Source: CAXXOK01 sp963675365 (GTDB lineage Bacteria > Bacillota > Clostridia > Christensenellales > Aristaeellaceae). Taken from it: DNA of 64,000 nucleotides. How positions within the stretch are numbered: the stretch's first letter is position 1; each line of letters opens with the position of its first letter. Position numbers and translations under genes: made by a program. Location of the stretch: contig CAXXVA010000003.1 in NCBI GenBank assembly GCA_963675365.2, positions 434,001 to 498,000 of the forward strand, in the 5' to 3' direction. The notes under the pieces were generated by a model that was given only the letters and a program-made list of their open reading frames with translations, did not search any database and was not told the origin of the DNA. Below, piece by piece: positions 41,969 through 51,457 of the stretch.

Positions 41969-42441
41969 CGCGGATCGGATTCGGCATGGACGTGCACGCG
42001 CTGACAGAGGGGCGGAAGCTGATCCTCTGCGGCGTGGAGATTCCGCATGCAAAGGGCCTTGCCGGGCACAGCGACGCGGACGTCGCTGTCCACGCGCTGA
42101 TGGACGCGCTGCTGGGCGCGCTGGCGCTTGGCGATATCGGCAAGCTGTTTCCCGATACCGACGAACGCTACCGTGGTATCTCGTCCCTGAAACTGCTGGA
42201 AACCGTAATGAAACGTGTCGCGGAAAAAGGCTATGCGCCGGTCAACGCGGATATTACCATCGCCGCCCAGCGCCCAAAACTCGCGCCCTACATTGACGGT
42301 ATGCGGCATACGCTTGCCGATACCATGGGTATCGGCGCGGAGCAGGTCAGCGTAAAGGCAACCACGACCGAAGGCCTCGGCTTTGAGGGCGAGGAGAAGG
42401 GGATTACGGCATACGCGGTGTGCCTGCTGGAAAGCGTTTAA
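41965..42441 (+). CDS. ispF: 2-C-methyl-D-erythritol 2,4-cyclodiphosphate synthase
   Basis: This enzyme cyclises CDP-ME-2-phosphate to MEcPP. The 158-residue protein matches the family length. Zinc ligands appear in RIGFGMDVHAL and HSDADVAVHALMDALLGA; the DIGKLFPDTD loop and the C-terminal KATTTEGLGFEGEEKGI complete the signature. It follows ispD with a four-base overlap; ispE is not in this cluster. Confidence 0.97.
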   Translation: MTRIGFGMDVHALTEGRKLILCGVEIPHAKGLAGHSDADVAVHALMDALLGALALGDIGKLFPDTDERYRGISSLKLLETVMKRVAEKGYAPVNADITIAAQRPKLAPYIDGMRHTLADTMGIGAEQVSVKATTTEGLGFEGEEKGITAYAVCLLESV

Positions 42442-44804
42442 TGAAAAGGCGCGCGGCTTCGGACAACGAACGCAACCTGTTTTTGCCTGCGCTTGCGGGT
42501 TTTTTTATTGCGGGCATTTGGCTGGCGACGCGCGTTACGCCGGGGCTTTGGCCGCTGTGGATACTGCCGGGCGCGGCGCTGCTCGTTTTGCCGCTTACTT
42601 GGCTGCGCCTGCCCAAACGGCTGATCCTTTTGCCCGTCGCGCTGATGCTTGCGATGCTGTGGACCATGCACTGGCTCAACCCGCCCATGCCTGTGGAAGG
42701 CAAATACGATATGGTCACCGCGACGGTGTACGGCGATTCGAGACTCAACGCGTCGGGCAACGTCACCTTCCGGCTAAGCGCCGTGACGCTCGACGGGGAA
42801 GCGCAGCCGGGCATGGCGTACGCGACGATCTATGTAGATAACGGCGATGCGGCTATCCAGCTTCTGGACGGACAGCGCATCCGCTTTTCCGGCAAGGTGT
42901 ATCACCCGTATCCCAAGGATAACGAGTTCGATTTCGATTTTCCCATGTGGATGCGTGAAAACGGCCTTTACTATGGGATCACGAGCATACAGGATATTGA
43001 ATTTCTCTCCGTGGAAACGCACTGGGCGGACTATGCCGGACGAATCGCGGCTGCCAGCTATGAAAAACTGAAGCCCGTGATGGGCGAGCGGGCGGACCTC
43101 GCGGTCGCGATGCTGCTTGGGGAAAGCCGGACGCTGGCCGAGGACGATTATGCGGCGTTTCAGCGCGCGGGCGTCGCGCACATCATGGCGGTATCGGGGC
43201 TGCACGTGGGCATTCTGTCGATGGCGCTTTTGTGGCTTTTAACACGGCTGCGCATGCGCAAAACCTGGCAGATCCCCGTGGTCGCCGTCTTTCTGATCGG
43301 CTACTGCTGGGTGACGGGCTTTGCCGTATCGTCCATGCGGGCGGCGGTGATGGTGCTGTTATGGGTGGCGGCGAGCGCGTTCGGGCGAAGGCCCAATCCG
43401 ATCACCGTGGGATCCACGGCGCTTTTAATTGTACTGATCATCAACCCGCTGCAATTGTTTTCGGCGGGGTTTGCGCTTTCGTTTTCGGCCATCGGCGGCA
43501 TCATGCTATTATACCCGCGCCTGATGCGGGGGCTGGATCGACTCTGGAAACCTGTCAAGGTGAAAAAGAAGCGGATGATAAAATACCATACACAGCGGTT
43601 CATCCATCGCATGAAACAGGCGCTGGCCGTTACGCTGTCCGCACAGATCGGCGTGCTGCTGCCGGTGGCGGCGTATTACCATGCGCTGTATCCATATGGG
43701 ATCGTGTTCAATTTGTTTATCGTCCCGGTGGTCGGCATTCTGGTGCCGCTGTACACCATCACAACGCTGGTCGTGTGGTTGCCGTGGGTAGGCGGCTTTC
43801 TGGGGACTGTGCTTGGCACGCTTGCCGGCTGGTGCGGCGAGGCGGTGCTGCGGCTGGTGCGGTTGTCCGTCGCGCTGCCGTATGCGGAGCTTCGCATGGC
43901 AAGGCCGGACGTGTGGGTGTGCGTCGGTGTGCTTTTGTGCGCGGTCATCGTTTCGCACTTTGTGCGCGCGTCCATGCGCAGGCGGCTGATCGCTATCGCC
44001 GGTGTGGTTCTGGTTGCCATGACCGGTTCGGTACTTACGGAACCGCCTGCGTTGCGCTATCATCAGCTGTCCGTAGGCTGGGCGGATTCGGCGCTGATCG
44101 TCGATCACGATACAACCATCGGCATCGATACGGGCAACTCCGGAAACGAGATGCTCAACCGCCTGATGGCTGAAGGGCGCGATCTGGACGCACTGATTTT
44201 AACGCACCTGCACTCCGATCACGCGGGTGGTCTGGAGGCGATTTTGGATGAGGGTATCACGATCGGCCATGTGTACCTGCCGGTGGATTACGAACTGCAC
44301 GGGTACGGAGCGGAAATCCTCGCGGTCATCCAAAGAGTGAAGGATGAAGGTATCCCGGTGACCGCGCTTAAGGCAGGAGATACCCTGCGCTTTCACGAAA
44401 CTACCATCGACGTGCTCTGGCCGCAGGAGGGCCGCACCCGCGAAGGAATCGACCCCAACGACCGCTCCATGGCGATGCTCATCACGCTTGGCGGCGTGCG
44501 CATCCTCAACATGGGGGACAACGGAACCCTGTATGAGCGATATTCTGCCGTGCCTGCGGATATCCTGAAAGTTGGGCATCACGGCAGCAAGAGCGGGACG
44601 GGAGAGGAATTCCTCTCCGCCGTCGCCCCGTCGCTTGCCGTGATCAGCGTCCGGGCCGATTCGCTGCCCGCGCCCTCGCTTTTGGAAAGACTGCGGGCAC
44701 TGGACGTCGCGGCGCTGAGCACAGAAGATGCCGGAGAAATCACCATCGTGCCGACCGCGGACGGTTACCGTGCCTATCGCTTCATCCCGGAGGGAACGAA
44801 TTGA
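42441..44804 (+). CDS. comEC: ComEC/Rec2 DNA-uptake channel protein
   Basis: A 787-residue membrane protein that forms the channel for single-stranded DNA in natural competence. It has N-terminal helices with a soluble OB-like domain (about 80-200), the Competence domain with GESRTLAEDDYAAFQRAGVA and VSGLHVGIL, many helices, then a C-terminal metallo-beta-lactamase domain (LTHLHSDHAGG, near residue 590) that may degrade the other strand. The ATG at 42441 overlaps the ispF stop by one base. It is placed next to holA as in many Bacillota. Whether the strain is competent is unknown; comEA is not here. Confidence 0.95.
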   Translation: MKRRAASDNERNLFLPALAGFFIAGIWLATRVTPGLWPLWILPGAALLVLPLTWLRLPKRLILLPVALMLAMLWTMHWLNPPMPVEGKYDMVTATVYGDSRLNASGNVTFRLSAVTLDGEAQPGMAYATIYVDNGDAAIQLLDGQRIRFSGKVYHPYPKDNEFDFDFPMWMRENGLYYGITSIQDIEFLSVETHWADYAGRIAAASYEKLKPVMGERADLAVAMLLGESRTLAEDDYAAFQRAGVAHIMAVSGLHVGILSMALLWLLTRLRMRKTWQIPVVAVFLIGYCWVTGFAVSSMRAAVMVLLWVAASAFGRRPNPITVGSTALLIVLIINPLQLFSAGFALSFSAIGGIMLLYPRLMRGLDRLWKPVKVKKKRMIKYHTQRFIHRMKQALAVTLSAQIGVLLPVAAYYHALYPYGIVFNLFIVPVVGILVPLYTITTLVVWLPWVGGFLGTVLGTLAGWCGEAVLRLVRLSVALPYAELRMARPDVWVCVGVLLCAVIVSHFVRASMRRRLIAIAGVVLVAMTGSVLTEPPALRYHQLSVGWADSALIVDHDTTIGIDTGNSGNEMLNRLMAEGRDLDALILTHLHSDHAGGLEAILDEGITIGHVYLPVDYELHGYGAEILAVIQRVKDEGIPVTALKAGDTLRFHETTIDVLWPQEGRTREGIDPNDRSMAMLITLGGVRILNMGDNGTLYERYSAVPADILKVGHHGSKSGTGEEFLSAVAPSLAVISVRADSLPAPSLLERLRALDVAALSTEDAGEITIVPTADGYRAYRFIPEGTN

Positions 44805-45826
44805 ACTACCTTAAGTTTTTTGAAACGCTGAAAAAAGAAACCCTGAAGCCCGTGTATGTGTTCGAGGGCGAGGAGGAATATATCAAGGCGCAGGCGGTAA
44901 AAACCCTGTGCTCCCGCGCGCTGCCCGACGGCCTGGAGGCAATGAACCTGACCGAGCTTCTAAATCCGGCGGCGGACGCGCTGATTGCCGCGGCGGAGAC
45001 CCTGCCCGTGATGGCGGACAGGCGCGTGGTGCTTGTGCGCGATTTTGCTCCGCTTTCGCCCGGAAAGTCCGCCGAGAATGACGATGCGGACAGAACCGTC
45101 GAATACCTGCGGTCGCCATCGCCCACCACCTGCCTGGTGTTCATCTTGAAGGGCAAGGCGGACAAGCGCAAAAAACTGTATACCTTCCTGCAGCATGCAC
45201 AGGCCATGGTCGATTTCTCACCCATGGCCGAGCCGGAGGCCATCGATTGGATCGTCCGCTCGATGCGCGCGCTGGGGAAGAAGATGTCAAGAGCCGTGGC
45301 GGAACGCTTTTTATTCACAGTCGGCAGCGATGCGGCGCTTTTAAAACAGGAAATCGAAAAGCTGGCGGATTACGCGGGCGAGCGCGATACGGTGACGGAA
45401 CAGGATATTGCCGTCATCACCGTGCAGTCGCTGGAATCCACGGTGTTCCAGATGGTGGACGCGCAGGTGGCCAGCGACTACGGCGAGGCGTTTTTGCTCA
45501 TGCACCGGGTGCTGGAAAGCGGCGAGGACAGGATGCTGATCTTAGCGATGCTGCTTCGGCAATACCGGATGCTCTACCAAATGCGCTGCCTGCTGGAAGA
45601 ACGGACGCCGCAGAGCGAGCTGGCGTCGCTTCTGAAAATCCCGCCCTTCGCCGTGCGCCGCATGCAGGCGCAGGCCATGCGCTACGGGAAGGATCAGCTC
45701 AAAGCCGTATATGATTTTCTGCTGGATTTTGAGTTCCGGCTGAAGTCCGGCAGACTGCCGCAGGACGGCAGCGCCGAAGCCGCCCTGATGCAGATGAAAG
45801 AACTGCTCGAATCCAAACAGGGATAG
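44801..45826 (+). CDS. holA: DNA polymerase III, delta subunit
   Basis: The clamp-loader delta subunit opens the sliding clamp. The 341-residue protein has the family's N-terminal pattern (PVYVFEGEEEYI) and the C-terminal AAA-like collar with FRLKSGRLPQDGSAEAAL-type ending. The start is TTG at 44801, after GGAGGG, overlapping the comEC stop. The comEC-holA order is widely conserved. Normal length. Confidence 0.94.
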   Translation: MNYLKFFETLKKETLKPVYVFEGEEEYIKAQAVKTLCSRALPDGLEAMNLTELLNPAADALIAAAETLPVMADRRVVLVRDFAPLSPGKSAENDDADRTVEYLRSPSPTTCLVFILKGKADKRKKLYTFLQHAQAMVDFSPMAEPEAIDWIVRSMRALGKKMSRAVAERFLFTVGSDAALLKQEIEKLADYAGERDTVTEQDIAVITVQSLESTVFQMVDAQVASDYGEAFLLMHRVLESGEDRMLILAMLLRQYRMLYQMRCLLEERTPQSELASLLKIPPFAVRRMQAQAMRYGKDQLKAVYDFLLDFEFRLKSGRLPQDGSAEAALMQMKELLESKQG

Positions 45827-45835
45827 GAAGCGCGT

Positions 45836-47605
45836 ATGAAGCAGCCAAAGACCGTTTCCCTGCATCCGCTAGGCAATACGCAGATGCTGTATTTTACCTG
45901 TTCGTCGCTGAGCGCAGACGATACGAAACTCTACCTGATCAGCGACCGCACGGGATCGCCGAACGTATTCGTGCGCGATCTGATCACAGGCAACGAGCGC
46001 ATGCTTTCGCGCAACGGGGCGGGGACGCTCAAATCCTACGTATATTTCGACGGCACGGAGAACCGCGGTCTGGGCAAAGCCAGCGTTTGTCTGGACCCGG
46101 CGGGGGAGACCGTTTATTTTATTCAAGACAGGGATATCTGCGCGGCCGGACCGGACGGGAACATCCGCATTCTCAATCAGGTGCCGCAGGGGCAGATGAC
46201 CGCGTTTACCCACGTCAGCGGCGACGGGCGGTATCTGTGCGTGCCCACGACCGACGGACGTATTTTGGATTTCGATCCCGAAACGGAAGGCACGGGGCTG
46301 GACAAGCGTCCGCGCTACGATATCGACGCGCGTGTGCAGGACGAAAACCTGAACTCGTACCTGCGCGTATACGATACGCAAACTGGGGTGGAAACGATGT
46401 GCGAAACCGTTCCCCGATGCTGGATCACACACGTGCAGTTTCACCCCGCGGACAGCCGGGTTATTTTATACAACAACGAGTGGCCGAGCTTTGATTGTGG
46501 TATCCGCCGGATCAACCTGTTCGATGGGAAAACGCATACAAGGCTCCGCAGCGTCGGGCAGGGGCGCAGCGCTTCCGACTGGGTATGCCACGAGATGTGG
46601 GCTCCCGACGGGAAAGCCGTCATCTACCACGGGGCGTACGATCAAGGACCCGCGTTTGTGGGCCGCGTGGAGATCGAAACGATGCGCTGCAGCGAAATCG
46701 CGCTTCCCGACGCATACGATGCGTACGGACATTTCACCATCGGCGGCGACGGCACGCTGGTCTGCGACGGATATTTCAAGTTCCCGGAGGACCAACCCAT
46801 CAACCGTTTCAATTCCACCGATTTTGGCGCAGACCCGCACAAAAAGAACGCCGAGTACGTAAGTCTCGTGCGCGCGGATTGGGACAAGCGAACGCTTTCG
46901 TGGACGCCGCTGTGCAAGCATGGCACGGACTGGCTCGGGCAGGACGCCCATCCGCACGCGATCCTCAACCACCGCGGCGACACCGTTTACTTTTCCTCGC
47001 GCATGGGGGAACGCGTCGGCGTGTATTGTGTTTCTATAAAGCAATCGTCAACCAAAGGGCTTGCGAAGCCCTTTGGGATAATGGTTTTTCAATTGTCCGT
47101 CGCTGTGCTTGACGAAGCCCAGCGCAAGACCGTCACAGGATACCGTCCAAAATCCGCGTTCGATATCGCCTGCCGGGAGTACCTCCCCGTGCAGGTATGT
47201 TTCTATCTGCGCTTCATCCGGCGCAACGGTTCGCAGGGGCAGCGCAGGCGCGGCCAGCGCCAGCGCGTGATCGGGCAGAAATACCTTACCCTTCAGCCGC
47301 CCCAGCGACAGCCCCGCCCGGTAGGCCTTGATCCCCTCCAGCGGGGGCAGCGGAGGCGTGGAAATCAGCAGATTGCCGATCATCGCGTTTGCCTGCGGCG
47401 GTTCAGCCTCGGTCAGCTCCGCGTAAAACGCGCGAAACGCTTCGGCCGTCTGCTTGTCCGGCGCGGCAAACACCTTTTCGGCTGGTACAAGGGAAGCGGA
47501 ATTTACTTCCCCCGCATGCATGCCTGTTTTGCGCATCAGCGCCGCGAAATGCCCTTCGCCCCGCACCATGTGCGGATACAGCCGTACGCAGCCGTTCTGC
47601 GATGA
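45836..47605 (+). CDS. Oligogalacturonate lyase, PL22 family, with an antisense C-terminal extension
   Basis: A seven-bladed propeller enzyme that cleaves short pectin fragments. Family residues are visible: His252 (VCHEMW), His299 (YGHFT) and the manganese triad in QDAHPH (Gln369, His372, His374). Homology ends near base 47036 (YCVSIKQ), matching the usual 385-400 residues. The frame stays open to 47605, adding about 190 residues read antisense to the convergent rsmF-like gene; these are Arg/Gln-rich and look non-coding. A stop (TAA, 47037-47039 area) lies one frame away, so a small indel or lost stop is likely. No signal peptide: the enzyme is cytosolic. Confidence 0.85.
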   Translation: MKQPKTVSLHPLGNTQMLYFTCSSLSADDTKLYLISDRTGSPNVFVRDLITGNERMLSRNGAGTLKSYVYFDGTENRGLGKASVCLDPAGETVYFIQDRDICAAGPDGNIRILNQVPQGQMTAFTHVSGDGRYLCVPTTDGRILDFDPETEGTGLDKRPRYDIDARVQDENLNSYLRVYDTQTGVETMCETVPRCWITHVQFHPADSRVILYNNEWPSFDCGIRRINLFDGKTHTRLRSVGQGRSASDWVCHEMWAPDGKAVIYHGAYDQGPAFVGRVEIETMRCSEIALPDAYDAYGHFTIGGDGTLVCDGYFKFPEDQPINRFNSTDFGADPHKKNAEYVSLVRADWDKRTLSWTPLCKHGTDWLGQDAHPHAILNHRGDTVYFSSRMGERVGVYCVSIKQSSTKGLAKPFGIMVFQLSVAVLDEAQRKTVTGYRPKSAFDIACREYLPVQVCFYLRFIRRNGSQGQRRRGQRQRVIGQKYLTLQPPQRQPRPVGLDPLQRGQRRRGNQQIADHRVCLRRFSLGQLRVKRAKRFGRLLVRRGKHLFGWYKGSGIYFPRMHACFAHQRREMPFAPHHVRIQPYAAVLR

Positions 47606-48409
47606 CAATGTTTGTTCGTTTCCGATGGGAACGGTGAACTCGACAGTCTCAAATTCCGGATGAGTGGATAAAAAAGCGCCGATCACACCTTCGTTTTCTT
47701 CCTCGGAGAAGGTACAGGTGGAGTAGCACAGCCGTCCGCCTGCCTTGAGCATTTTCGATGCGCTTTCCAGGATGTGCGATTGGCGCTTGGCACAGCGCGC
47801 GGGCGAGTCTTCATCCCATTCCAGGCGCGCTTCGGGGTGGCGGCGGAACATGCCTTCGCCGCTGCACGGCGCGTCCACCAGGATGGCGTCGAACAGTCCC
47901 GGCCATCTCTCCGCTAGCGTTTCGGGGTTTTGGGATACGGCCAGCGCGTTGGTTGCGCCCATGCGCTCCAGATTGCCGCTGAGCACGGTTGCGCGTGAGG
48001 GTACGATTTCATTGCAGACCAGCGTTCCCTGCCCCCGCAAATCCGCCGCGAGCTGCGTGCTTTTTCCGCCCGGCGCGGCGCATAGATCTAATACAGTTTC
48101 ACCAGCCCGTACGTCCAACAGCCGTGCGGGCAGCATGGCGGTGGGCTCCTGCAAATAATACGCGCCGCAGGCGTGCAGCGGATGGCTGCCCGCCTGGCTG
48201 TTCATATCCAAATCAAACGCGTCCCCGGCCCACGGGACGCGCGTTTGTATTCCGTCGATCAGCGTTTCCAGCGGTACGGCCGGCGTTTTCAGAGGATTGA
48301 AGCGAACGCCACGCATATACGGCTGTTCCATCGCTTTGAAATACGCGATCGCATCGCCGCCGAGCTGTGTACGTATTCGTTCGGTAAACGCCTTTGGCAG
48401 GGGGATCAT
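47048..48409 (-). CDS. rRNA cytosine-C5 methyltransferase, RsmF/NOL1-NOP2-Sun family
   Basis: A 453-residue SAM-dependent enzyme that makes m5C in rRNA. Motifs: VLDLCAAPGGKSTQLA (SAM), VDAPCSGEGMFRRH and CYSTCTFSEEENE, which carry the two catalytic cysteines. The C-terminal domain (about 320-453) fits the RsmF/YebU long form. I chose the ATG at 48409, nine bases after GGAGG. It overlaps the upstream P-loop gene by four bases. Its 3' part is overlapped antisense by the extended PL22 frame. Confidence 0.93.
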   Translation of the reverse strand: MIPLPKAFTERIRTQLGGDAIAYFKAMEQPYMRGVRFNPLKTPAVPLETLIDGIQTRVPWAGDAFDLDMNSQAGSHPLHACGAYYLQEPTAMLPARLLDVRAGETVLDLCAAPGGKSTQLAADLRGQGTLVCNEIVPSRATVLSGNLERMGATNALAVSQNPETLAERWPGLFDAILVDAPCSGEGMFRRHPEARLEWDEDSPARCAKRQSHILESASKMLKAGGRLCYSTCTFSEEENEGVIGAFLSTHPEFETVEFTVPIGNEQTLSSQNGCVRLYPHMVRGEGHFAALMRKTGMHAGEVNSASLVPAEKVFAAPDKQTAEAFRAFYAELTEAEPPQANAMIGNLLISTPPLPPLEGIKAYRAGLSLGRLKGKVFLPDHALALAAPALPLRTVAPDEAQIETYLHGEVLPAGDIERGFWTVSCDGLALGFVKHSDGQLKNHYPKGLRKPFG

Positions 48410-49101
48410 GCGCGGTCGTCCTCCAGCCATTCGGGGAGCATGAGCGGCTCGATAGGAAAGTAAATCTCCTGCATGGCTTTGGGCAGATCAGCCATCAGAC
48501 GCCCGTACCCGGTGACCATACCGACGGGAATGGTAAGATGCGTTGAAACGCGCGCCAAAAGCTCCTGCGCCTCAATTAAATCCTGTGCGGTTGTCTCCCG
48601 CTGCAGGTTTGCATTATTCACGATACTATCGGCTTCGATGCGCGCGCGGGCTTCCATGCGGGATAAAAGCGCGTAGATGTCGTCCTCGGTCGCTGTCAGC
48701 GGCCGCATAGGATTGACCACGTAGTATACGCGCATCTGATCGCGGATGGGCTGGATGAACGGATGATAGCGCCCAAGAGCAGTCGCTCCAGCGGCGTCGC
48801 CTCCGACGTCGAAAATCACGTGACGGTAACGGTCGGAATCAAACACCTTGTGTACGTCGGCGGACAGCGCGGGCACATCCACCGTGGAATGCGCAAAGGA
48901 CGGCGCGATCACATCGACGCCCTCCTGTGCGAGCAGCTGTTCATGCTCCGAACTGCGGAAATACGGATTGACGATATCCAGATCCACCAGCGCAGTGGAG
49001 CCGCTTTCCCGGTTCAGGCGTCTGGCCAGCGCCAGCGCCAGCTCGGTTTTGCCGCTGCCGAAATGGCCAATGAGAACGATATATTTTTGATCGGGCAGCA
49101 A
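48406..49101 (-). CDS. P-loop ATPase of unknown function
   Basis: A 231-residue nucleotide-binding protein with Walker A GHFGSGKTELAL (residues 12-23), a switch-like VDLDIVNPYF and a Walker B-like strand HVIFDVGGDAAG; it resembles the SIMIBI/ParA-like class. The likely start is TTG at 49101, after AAGGAGA. Such proteins are common in Clostridia as conserved hypotheticals. It lies between the membrane protein upstream and the rsmF-like gene and overlaps the latter. Binding ATP or GTP is probable; the partner is unknown. Confidence 0.8.
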   Translation of the reverse strand: MLPDQKYIVLIGHFGSGKTELALALARRLNRESGSTALVDLDIVNPYFRSSEHEQLLAQEGVDVIAPSFAHSTVDVPALSADVHKVFDSDRYRHVIFDVGGDAAGATALGRYHPFIQPIRDQMRVYYVVNPMRPLTATEDDIYALLSRMEARARIEADSIVNNANLQRETTAQDLIEAQELLARVSTHLTIPVGMVTGYGRLMADLPKAMQEIYFPIEPLMLPEWLEDDRA

Positions 49102-49103
49102 GG

Positions 49104-50078
49104 TCAGGCGTCTCCTTCGTGTTTCTTTTCGGGGTAAACGGGCGAGTGGAACGCCTTGGATACGTCAACCGTCGGCTGAAAATCCTTGTATGAAAGGGAC
49201 TCCGAGGCCTCTTCGGCGTTGAGCAGGTTCCGGGCCCGTCTGGCGACGGTGCCGAACCCTCTGGTTCTGGGTGGCGAGAAATCAGCCTCGCCGCGATCCG
49301 AAAACGGCCGGAAGTACGGGCTGGGCTGCACATAGCCCGGCGGCTGTGCGGGACTGAATTCATCTGCCGGCTGTACGGGCGGCTGCAGCTGCTGGTAGGT
49401 TTCCGCAGGTTCAGGCTCCCCTGCGTACTGGGGCGGGGCAAAGGTCGGCGCGTTGTCCCGTGGGTAATGATAGGCGGGTTCGGACTGCGCCGAACCAAAC
49501 GACGGCGCCATACCAAACGCGAAGCGCTGCTGCCGCCCGCCCGCGGGCTGCGGCGGCTGACCCGGTACAGGCTCGTCGGTATACAGCTGGGGAATCTCCT
49601 CCTGATAGGCGTTTGCCTCAGGCGCGAAGTAGGGCGTGGTATAGGGGATTGTTACCGGCGCGGTGTTTGCCGGCTGCCCGCCCTGCCGGGACTGTATCTG
49701 GTACTGTACGGTGGGCTCGCTTGCATACTCGTCGTAGGGCGCATCGGGAACGGGCTCGTAATCGTCCGTCGGGATAGCCGGCGTATCGGCGTTATAGGAG
49801 GCGAAATCGTAGGTCTCCTCCTGGTAGGATGCCTTCCGTCTGCGCCGCAGGCGGCGTTTGCTCCACATTGGACGCGGACGCCAGCGCACCAGATACACGA
49901 TGATATCCAGCGCGAAGCCTACGATGCACAGCGCAACGAACAGCGTTTTCCAGTTCTCCCGGAAAAAGGTAAAAAACGCCGTACTTGAGTCGCTGGAGAT
50001 AAAATCGCGGGCCGCGTTGAGCAGCGTGCGAAGCCAGCCAAGCAAAAGCGTTAGGATTGTATTGGTAAAGCTGTTCAT
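49104..50078 (-). CDS. Membrane-anchored proline/glutamine/tyrosine-rich protein of unknown function
   Basis: A 324-residue protein with two N-terminal hydrophobic segments (about 5-25 and 44-66), a basic cluster (SKRRLRRRRK, about 78-88) and a long disordered tail rich in Pro, Gln, Tyr and Ala. By the positive-inside rule the basic cluster keeps the tail in the cytoplasm. It sits between cdaR and the P-loop ATPase with very short gaps, so it is probably co-expressed with the c-di-AMP genes. I know no named family. It starts with ATG six bases after AAAGGAA. Confidence 0.75.
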   Translation of the reverse strand: MNSFTNTILTLLLGWLRTLLNAARDFISSDSSTAFFTFFRENWKTLFVALCIVGFALDIIVYLVRWRPRPMWSKRRLRRRRKASYQEETYDFASYNADTPAIPTDDYEPVPDAPYDEYASEPTVQYQIQSRQGGQPANTAPVTIPYTTPYFAPEANAYQEEIPQLYTDEPVPGQPPQPAGGRQQRFAFGMAPSFGSAQSEPAYHYPRDNAPTFAPPQYAGEPEPAETYQQLQPPVQPADEFSPAQPPGYVQPSPYFRPFSDRGEADFSPPRTRGFGTVARRARNLLNAEEASESLSYKDFQPTVDVSKAFHSPVYPEKKHEGDA

Positions 50079-50101
50079 CAGCGTTCCTTTCGGGGATGGG
50101 G

Positions 50102-51457
50102 CTATTGATCGGACAGGGTGACGGCAACGCTCTTGGGCACGGCGCTGTAGGTAAACTGCGCAGCCTCGTCATGGTTGATCGTCAGCACGACGGGCAGTTC
50201 GAACGTTCCCGACGCATACCCCGCTGCGGATACCGTAGCCTTGAGAAGGGAGGTCTTCATGGAAGACATCAGCAGCTGCGGTCCGGTCAGCGTTACGCTC
50301 ACCTTGGCCGTCTGCAATACGGCGTTCATGCCGTCCTGAAGCCCGGTCACGGAAACGGAGATCCCGTCAAAGGTCTTGGTGGTCAGAATCGGTCCAATCG
50401 TCACGGTCAGCGTTACCGACTGCGTGTTCATATATACGATATTGTCCGGCTGTGTGATCTTGATCTCGGCGGTGAAGGATGCGTCGAGCCCTTCCACGTC
50501 CACCGGATTTTCCAAAAACAGCGCATCCAGCGTGCTCAGCGTTGTTGCATCGCCAGCCGCGACGATCACATCGGGCGACAGGGTAACGCTTTTGACTTCG
50601 TAGCCCTTCTTGGGCGTTCCGGTGGTCAGCGCCGTCTGGTTGAGGGAGAGGGTTGTTTCCGGATACAGTTTTTGTTCCACGACGATGGAACGCAATAGCA
50701 CGCCGCCGCTGGTCGGCTCCAGCAGGCTTGCATCCAGTTCGTTACCGTCCATATCCATATAGTGCAGGGCAAGCGCCGTTTGCAGGGTGGCCGCCTGCGC
50801 GGCCAGCTGTGAAACGTCGTACTCCAGCACGATTTTGGCAATCTGATTGACAATGCTTTCCGGTCCGCTGACCGAAACGGTGGAAACGTCCGTCGTCGGG
50901 GCCGTGCCATAAAAACCCTGGGGATAGTCGCCCAGAATGGATACCTGTACGGGGATGCGGAAATTGGTGACGTATTCATCGACGACGATGGGGATCTCCG
51001 CGGGGGAAACGTCGGTCACGGTGCCGTAGAGCGTGGTAGAGGTGGTTGTAACCTTGATGGTCTGCTCGCCCGCTTCGGTGATCCGGGTCAGGTCGATACG
51101 CGGATTGTAGTTCTGGGCCGTGACATCGTTATATTGCTGCTGGGGTACGTCCACCTTCAGCTTGACAACGGCGTTTTCTTCCTCAAGCCCCTGGGTAACG
51201 ATAAAGCCGTTGCGGCGCATGGTATCGGAACCGGTAATGGTCAGCGGTACATCGGTAAACACGCGTTCGCGCGTTAGCGACGGATCCTGTAAAATCAAAC
51301 CGACCCATAAAAGCACGGCAAGGAACAGCGCAAGCAGCTTCCATTGAATGTTATGCGAGATCGCTGCCCACAGCCGTTTGGGAAAGGTCTTGGTCAGACG
51401 CCGCAGAATCGGTTTTTCCACGGCGGTCTGTTTGGTTTCGTCCGTTTGCGGGCTCAT
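50102..51457 (-). CDS. cdaR: CdaA regulatory protein, YbbR-domain
   Basis: A 451-residue membrane-anchored extracellular protein that controls the diadenylate cyclase CdaA in Bacillota. After a cytosolic N-terminus with an amphipathic basic stretch comes one transmembrane helix (about 34-54; WKLLALFLAVLLWVGLI), then four YbbR-type beta domains in the outside portion. AAAGGAGG lies six bases before the ATG at 51457; the longer frame is not needed. It overlaps cdaA by four bases. The usual third partner, glmM, is not adjacent here. Confidence 0.93.
   Translation of the reverse strand: MSPQTDETKQTAVEKPILRRLTKTFPKRLWAAISHNIQWKLLALFLAVLLWVGLILQDPSLTRERVFTDVPLTITGSDTMRRNGFIVTQGLEEENAVVKLKVDVPQQQYNDVTAQNYNPRIDLTRITEAGEQTIKVTTTSTTLYGTVTDVSPAEIPIVVDEYVTNFRIPVQVSILGDYPQGFYGTAPTTDVSTVSVSGPESIVNQIAKIVLEYDVSQLAAQAATLQTALALHYMDMDGNELDASLLEPTSGGVLLRSIVVEQKLYPETTLSLNQTALTTGTPKKGYEVKSVTLSPDVIVAAGDATTLSTLDALFLENPVDVEGLDASFTAEIKITQPDNIVYMNTQSVTLTVTIGPILTTKTFDGISVSVTGLQDGMNAVLQTAKVSVTLTGPQLLMSSMKTSLLKATVSAAGYASGTFELPVVLTINHDEAAQFTYSAVPKSVAVTLSDQ

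Noticed and set aside
47050..47076. Inverted repeat AAAGGGCTT/AAGCCCTTT as a terminator between the PL22 and rsmF-like genes
   Set aside because: It has no T-run on either strand and lies in the coding end of the rsmF-like gene; at best it is a weak terminator.
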